From NCBI RefSeq assembly GCF_001411555.2, contig NC_049902.1, positions 9,741,985 through 9,805,984 on the forward strand: DNA of 64,000 bases, given 5' to 3'. The position numbers and the translations under genes were made by a program. The DNA comes from Juglans regia. Its lineage: Eukaryota > Streptophyta > Magnoliopsida > Fagales > Juglandaceae. Below the pieces are notes generated by a model. That model was not told the origin of the DNA and searched no databases. It saw nothing but the letters and a program-made list of their open reading frames with translations. This document shows, piece by piece, positions 57,905-64,000 of this stretch. Position 1 is the stretch's first letter. Each line of letters begins with the position of its first letter.

Positions 57905-58838
57905 AGAACTATGTAACATGCTATTTTCAAGACTAGAATCGAATAATGTCCCACACTCAAGGTCCACCTTCACTCTCATATGACATCCTAGGCAATATAG
58001 AAAGTCTTTTAATAATGAAGCAGTGTTTCTCTTGGCAGTGGGGCACTCTTGCATTTCAGCTTCCGTTGACGAGGTCCACTACCCTAGAGGCCAGGAAAGG
58101 CTCTTGTTTAACCATTATAATAAAAGAAAAAGTGCATTGCTTGACCTTATGCCAGGTTCTCTAAATTTTTGAACCTCCAAATGTTGATTCTTCACTTCTC
58201 AGCTTGATGCTTTGCTTTTAGCTGTAGAAACTGTCATGCTTTTGAAGAAATGGAGGAGGCAGTTTGGATGGGATATATAACCCATAAAAGTTGTACGGAT
58301 AAAATAGTGGGGTTCCATCGTCCATGTTGTAGGTTGCTCTCCCTGTGCAACAGGCCGGCCAATTCTGTTACGCTTTGCCACGGAAAGCACCTTGAACGGT
58401 CACAGTGTAAAGAGGAAAGAGAGGGAGAGTTGACATGATCATGAGTAGCTAGGTTGAATTCCATTACATATATTCAAACCAAAATAAAGAAATTAAGTTG
58501 GTTTATTGCAGACAGACATAAATCTTAACAAACAAATTAATGCATTAAAAGATTCATTTCTTTTGAACTTTTTAGAAATTATCGTCAGCATGTATGTCAT
58601 TTGGAATCATTGAAAGTGGTGGAAGCTGGGGTGAGCTTGAGAATGCTACAGCAATTTTATTCTTCAAACACAGAAATGAATATTTAAAAAATAAATCTTT
58701 TTTTTGGGTCAAATTTAAATTTAAAGAGGGTATTAATTATTTTTTGATCATAAAAATGAAAATGTTCCTTTTCAATAGGATGGCCGACAAGGATGTAAAT
58801 GTAATAGTCAACTATATCTAGGATAGCTTTTTTGAACG
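57905..58838 (+). repeat. Long direct duplication, copy 2, cut by a CACTA element
   Basis: It is the partner of 35590-36420 in the same orientation. It contains insertions absent from copy 1 (for example near 58020-58080 and 58330-58380). Similarity runs to the GTCAACTATATCTAGG region just before the CACTA end at 58839. Confidence 0.8.
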
Positions 58839-58869
58839 CACTACAATATAATTTGTCGTTTATGATAGA

Positions 58870-59530
58870 GGAAACCGTCATTTAAAATAATCAAAACGTC
58901 ACTAAAAATATTTAGTGACGGTTTCAAACTGTCACCACGACTGTCACCTAATGTACATCACAGAAAAAAATTGGTCACGGTTTACTGTTGAACCGTCACT
59001 AAAAATATCTTTAGTGATGGTTGGAGGTATTTTGTTTGGTGTAACATTTGAATGTTTCCTTTTTTGTGACGGTTGAGATTTGTCATAAAGAGTAACGTTT
59101 GGACGTCCAATCTAACGTTCGAACGTCAACCTGACCGATTGGCATTCGAATGTCAGAAGCTGATGTTCGTTGATTATAGTTCGAATGTATCATATCTACG
59201 TTCGAATATTTATACTTCCAAACGTTACCTGCAATCAACATTCAAATCTCCGTTCAAACGTTAACGGACCATTGTTTGAACGTAACGGGTATAACGTTCG
59301 AACGTTAGTTTGAATGTTAACAAAGAAGCGTTCGAACGCAAGTGCTACGTTCGGAGGTTTGTTTGAACGTTCATCGTTTAAATATTCGAATGTTTTGTTC
59401 GTTTGAGGGTGAGTACATTCGAACATTAAGTCGGACGTTTGAACATTATGTTTCAATTCTGTGTAATTACGTTCGAGCGTTAGTTTGAATGTGAACCAAT
59501 GTTTGAACGTCTTTTATTTACATTCAAACA
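58870..59530. repeat. CACTA subterminal repeat region
   Basis: Near the end lie self-complementary GTCACTAAAAATATTTAGTGAC and ACCGTCACTAAAAATATC-type units. From 59100 to 59530 there are eight exact TTCGAA cores within ACGTTCGAACGT-like motifs, and many one-base variants (TTTGAACG, TTCGAGCG, TTCAAACG). Such arrays are transposase-binding sites in En/Spm elements. Confidence 0.85.
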
Positions 59531-59678
59531 TACAGATAAAAAATACTAATTTCATAAAATTAAAAAACATACCAATTTTATCATATTACACACCATCGAT
59601 TAACAACTAACAATGTCTTATAAAGTTTCAGAATTAGATATTAAAATAAGTTATATACACTGATAAAATTGATAAAAT

Positions 59679-61130
59679 TCATTTCTTCTTCTTTCCTTGC
59701 CCACTGCGATTTTGTTGCAATGACATAACAAGCTTTATTTGCACAATCATCTCCCGTTGCACTTGCTCTTGGACTTCACTGCGTATTCTTTCCTCCTGGT
59801 CTCTCTGTTGATCCTGAAAACGTGTCTATAAATGAGACTGTCGCTCTAAAAGAGACTCTAGCTCTTGCTGTCTCGACCTCATATACTCATTCTCGTGTCA
59901 TGCATCTTCTAAATCTTTGGTAAGATTATTAATTTGTGAAGTCAATGAGGTTGAGGAGGATGAACATCCATACTTGAAAGATTGTTCCAAACCTCTTGCC
60001 ATACTAGACTGCGGCCCGAGCACTTGTATGAATTTGTCTATGTCACTAGGAGAGGATTCCCAGAAGCTGACTGCATCTCCATCATTGTTTCCTACAATTT
60101 GAAAGAAAACACATAATAAGTAACGTATTAAAAGAAATACAAATAAAAAATAAATTATTCACATACTGCATAATTTATTTAACAAAATTAACGCCGCTTA
60201 CATAATTATCTGCAGCTGCAGGATCCATCAACTCATTTCTCTCATTAGTGTGAGCAGTAGCATAGACATGAATGAGGGAAAAGTTTTCAGGATCATCACG
60301 TTTCTAACAAAGCGACATTAGCAATTTTAAAAAGTTAATGTTAGTATTTAAATAAAAGAATATTAGAAAAATAAATGAATTATTTAATTACCATTTTTTT
60401 AGCAAGACGGTAGAATGACCTTAAACCGGCATGATGGTGGACAATTAGAGCGGATCTATTCTGTGAATTTGTAGAACTTAAGTGCTACAAAATTAATTAA
60501 GAAAGATAATTCTAATATATATACATATAATATATAGAACGAATATAAATGTAAATAATTAAAGGATATAAATGTAGAATACCGGATAATCTGGAGATGC
60601 GAAAAGATCACAACACTTTCTCTAATCGTCTAACTTCATTTACCGGAAAGAAGACTGCGCAGCCTCTTCTAACATCTCAAACCTTTTGAAGTAATCATGA
60701 CATCGTCCCTTGTGACGTCAAAATAGTGCAACCATCAACTCATTCACATTTTGCAAACCCTCGCTACGACCAAAGTCGAGGTTGAATTCATCCTAATAAA
60801 TTAATTAGGTCAAAAATATGATATACTAATTTAGGTGAAAAAAATGTACTCTCAAAGTAAACTCACAAGTACACGATTTCGAATGTGCTTCTTAATCTCA
60901 TTCGAAATATTTCGCCATGAGCGCACATAAAATGGATCATAAGCTCGGACTACTGTGCCAATATAGGAGGAAACTACTACTGCACTATCATCCACTCCTG
61001 CAATAGAATTATCAGGAATGATGATCTTGAGTTTTCCGTGCCTTCTATTTTTCTCAAAAGAGATGTCACGTATATAGCCACGACCGCGACGAACGGATGC
61101 ATCAACTATATGATAATAGTATAATTATAG
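59679..61130 (-). pseudogene. Transposase_24-like (TNPA-like) gene of the CACTA element
   Basis: Read on the minus strand, exon-like blocks encode RRGRGYIRDISFEKNRRHGK near 61080, VSSYIGTVVRAYDPFYVRSW near 60960, a region with HKGRCHDYFKRFE near 60690 and CCDLFASPDYP near 60610. NSQNRSALIVHHHAGLRSFY near 60450 is the usual end of the plant Ptta/En/Spm transposase domain. A Gln/Glu/Arg-rich coiled coil (59890-59700) ends GQGKKKK and stop at 59679. Intron-like gaps and several in-frame stops are present. I cannot assemble a clean CDS. Confidence 0.65.
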
Positions 61131-61435
61131 TTATATAGTTATTGAGACAAAATTATTAATTATATAATTAATTATCAACGACATTTCCTTACTGGTAGTT
61201 GTCGACTGGTTGTTGTTCCCTTGTGTCTTAACTTGATCCTCAGGAGCAGATTCCTCAGGTGGGGAGTCCTCAATAGGTTCAGGACTTTAGACTTCTTCAT
61301 CTTCGGATATATTTTCCATGCTTGTTTCAGAATCTCCCTCAATAACATCTTCGTCATCATCATCAACCTCTTATTCGTCCTCTTTATCCACTTTCTCCCC
61401 AGATTCTGATTCGTCTTCTTCTTCTTCTTATTCTT

Positions 61436-63678
61436 CTTCTTATTCACTTACTTGAATTGAATGATCATTTAATACAGACGGGTCGAGATGGTCGGGTTGG
61501 AAGTCATCTCTACACAAGGGGAGCAACTTGAGTGCACCGAGCTCAACAAACAAGTTAATACCCTCTCTATCTTCCTGATAGACCTCTGCAATCGGAGTGT
61601 CATCTTCATCTTCACTCGTTCTTGCTTCATATATATTTCGATGGAAAAATTTTTGTACGACTCCTATGTATCGATACTCTTAAAGTGATTATCCCTATGT
61701 ATCAAAACCATACCACCGCCTAGATCACACCAATCACATTTAAAGACAAATGTTACAGACCCACCCAGATATTTCAATCCTACAATATCACGTATGACAC
61801 CATGATAGTCAATATCATCTGTTCCATGACTCTCCTCGACCAACACACCAGAGTTTTGAGTCTTTCTATTATGTTTACGGTCCAGAGTATGAAATCTATA
61901 ACCTCGAACCGTGCATGCAGTGTATCGAAGTGCTTTGTTTAGTTCTCATTCTCTTAAGATCTTTCCTCGTATTGATCATGTCCTTCATCTTGTTGTTAAT
62001 GCTAATCAATGTACCCAGTATGTTATCATAGATATTCTTCTCTATGTGCATTAATTACATCCAAACTATGTCGCAACATACATGAAGACCAATACAGCAA
62101 GTAAAAAAAAAATACTACGCTTTGTCCAATTCAATTCTGATGCGCCTCATTTTCTCTTATTTTTTCTCCGACCTTTGCCAAAATTGTTCGCTCTAACATG
62201 TACTTGTTCCACTATCTCTTCCCCAGACAACGCATTTGGTGGAATTATGTTCTCTACTCTCCCATCAAACTTAGCACATTCTCTTCTCCATGCATGATTT
62301 GCTGGTAGATAACGTCGATGACCCATGAAACACAACTTCTAATAATATTTTAACCACTCATTAGCAGTTTCTTTATTACACATAGGACACGCTAACTTCC
62401 CTTTAATACTCTAGCCGGAAAGATTCTCATATGCCGGAAAGTCATTTATCGTCCACATTACCGCAACATGCATCTGAAAAGATGTTGACGTAGATGCATC
62501 ATAAGTTCTGATGCCTATTTCCCATAACTCTTTTAGCTCTTCAATTAACGGCTGCATGAATACGTCAATGTCATTCCCAGGTGATCTCGGGTTGGGGATA
62601 AGTAAAGTTAACAAAAAGTTGGGCGCCTTTATGCACCTCATGGTGGTAGATTGTATGGAATCAACACTATGGGCCAAGTGCTATAACTTGTACTCATATT
62701 CCCAAAATGGTTGAATCCATCGGTTGTGAGTCGCAGACGCACGTTCTGAGCTTCTATCCCAAACTCTGGGTATTGATTATCAAAAGATTGTCACGCAAGT
62801 GAGTCAGCTGGGTGCCTCATATATGCGTCATCCTTAACTCTTTTCTCCTCTTGCCATCTCATATTATGAGCTGTTTTCTTACACATATATAGTCTTTACA
62901 ACCTAAGTCTTAAGGAAAAATATCACAATACCTTAACCAACACATTTTTCTTACCCTTCCACCTCAATTCTCCGCATACAGGACATGCTTGTTTCTCATC
63001 ATTCTCGTTCCAGAACAAAACACAATCATTCTTGCATGCATGTATAGACTTGTACTCAAACCCTAATCTCTTTCTCAATTGTTTCGCTTCATAAAAGTTC
63101 TTCGGCAATGCAGACCTTTGAGGAAGCACCTCGTTAAATAAGTCCAATACCATGTTTATTGCTTTCATCGACATCTCACACAATGACTTAATGTGAAGCA
63201 ATCGCACAATAAATGACATTTTGGAATGTTTTGTAAATCCTGGATAAAGCTTGCGATTTGCATCTTACCACATTGCAGAAAAATTTTCAAAATCAATCCC
63301 TCGGCCACTTGAGGCATTGTCGTCAACCTCATCCATAAACATCTCAGTTCCAATGTCATCCAACATCTCCTCCATCTCATCCTACTTATAATCATCATCC
63401 ATGTGCTGCAAATAATTCAGATGACCGAACAATACATCTGATGACTGTTCATACGGCTCACCATGCAGTACCCATCGAGTACACCCCAGATCCATACCGT
63501 TCACAAATATATGACTTTCAACTTCATCTAACTCTATCGCACACAAATTTTTACACCCTCGATATGGACAGTTAATTTAACCATGACTATCAGCAGAGGC
63601 CTGAGCAAAATCAATGAAGGTTCTTACTCCACGCGCATAGGGTACGTAATCCTTTCCAAGTCTATCGCCTAGATGCAT
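61436..63678 (-). pseudogene. TNP2-type transposase of the CACTA element, internally deleted
   Basis: From 63678: a transposon-associated zinc-binding domain (WMHLGDRLGKDYVPYARGVR; CPYRGCKNL; WVLHGEP), an acidic spacer, then TNP2 motifs (LPKNFYEAKQLRKRLGFEYK, IHACKNDCVLFW, CPVCGELRWK at 63219-62923; NPRSPGNDIDVFMQPLIEEL, YDASTSTSFQMHVAVMWTIN at 62677-62411; ILGTLISINNKMKDM near 62000). The next recognisable domain is DUF4216-like (RGYRFHTLDRKHNRKTQNSG; YLGGSVTFVFKCDW, 61940-61690), followed by an acidic tail. The large region normally between these is missing, and in-frame stops occur. No working transposase is expected. Confidence 0.78.
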
Positions 63679-64000
63679 CCAACTTTTATCTATTTCTAAA
63701 AATATCTATCTATTAATAACACGTACATAGAAAATTCACATGCATGTAATGCTCCAATTCTCATTGGTTTTTTGATAAGGTAGTTGGTCCTATCCCATTT
63801 GAGATTATATTATTCATATTGCACCAATCTCGTCACTCTACTACTTTCCACGTTAGTAGAAATTTCAGCAGCACCTCCCCATAGTTCTCCAAGTATACAT
63901 GTTCACATAGAGGGATTGTGACCCTACGAACAGTATACCTGAAGAATAGTAGAGTAAGACATCGAAACTTCATATTAAATGTGGAAAGTAGCAGTAACAA
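63679..64000. other. CACTA interior upstream of the TNP2 gene
   Basis: This is presumably 5' leader or an early intron of the transposase gene. No subterminal TTCGAACG-type motifs appear here, so the right end of the element is not yet reached. Confidence 0.45.

Larger units (their letters stand above)
58839..64000 (-). mobile_element. CACTA (En/Spm) DNA transposon, 3' part to window end
   Basis: The terminus CACTACAATATAATTTGTCG at 58839 is the CACTA signature. About 650 bp of subterminal repeats follow, then two minus-strand genes (a transposase_24-like gene nearer this end, and a TNP2-type transposase further right). The other end lies beyond the window, so more than 5.1 kb is present. 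Insertion occurred inside the duplicated segment ending at 58838. The TNP2 gene is internally deleted and interrupted, so this copy is probably non-autonomous. Confidence 0.88.

Overview
This is nuclear DNA from a flowering plant: spliced genes with GT-AG introns, a plant-type IMP dehydrogenase, a PPR-SMR protein, a plant X8 cell-wall protein, a brassinosteroid P450 fragment, plastid-derived DNA and a dense set of plant transposon families. The repeated MITE family (GATGAG / GTTGAGATG motifs, TTA or TAA target duplications) is of a kind I associate with woody eudicots, perhaps Fagales such as walnut or hickory; that placement is inference.

Only three genes look intact. (1) IMP dehydrogenase, minus strand, 12546 to 4045, four coding exons giving 499 residues. 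Its 5.2-kb second intron holds an L1-type LINE relic that was itself split by a complete 427-bp TRIM retrotransposon, plus a PIF/Harbinger-like MITE and a SINE-like element. (2) A secreted proline-rich protein ending in an X8 domain, minus strand, 25313 to 23250, three coding exons, the last only 32 nt. (3) An intronless PPR-SMR protein of 839 residues resembling At1g79490/EMB2217, plus strand, 32358 to 34877. A truncated, frameshifted copy of the 5' end of CYP90B1 (DWF4, steroid 22-alpha-hydroxylase) lies at 18553 to 18186, minus strand.

The rest is mostly transposon and organelle debris. 1-2621: 5' part of a minus-strand Ty3/gypsy element with its LTR. 12.7-23 kb: AT-rich intergenic DNA with several well-bounded MITEs, including two Mutator-like ones with 9-bp target duplications. 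27.9-30.6 kb: a decayed Ty1/copia relic and an LTR-like segment split by a MITE. 37.1-44.0 kb: an old minus-strand gypsy element interrupted by a hAT-like insertion. 44.3-45.5 kb: a mosaic of plastid DNA (rpl2 twice, in opposite orientations, and 23S rRNA). 46.1-56.9 kb: two truncated Tat-lineage gypsy elements facing opposite ways, each with an accessory ORF antisense to the element; one carries a tandem-repeat 3' region with a 168-bp higher-order unit. 57.0-57.8 kb: a Mutator-like element that may carry captured sequence. 58839 to the window end: a large CACTA (En/Spm) element with a rich subterminal repeat region, a TNP2-type transposase and a second transposase-like gene, both apparently defective.

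A segment of about 0.8-0.9 kb occurs twice in direct orientation (about 35590-36420 and 57905-58838), bracketing this 21-kb retroelement cluster. I did not find a non-transposon multi-gene system. The most unusual structures are the paired intron-containing antisense ORFs of the Tat elements, the fold-back MITE with palindromic ends and a paralogous empty site, and the nested LINE/TRIM inside the IMPDH intron.
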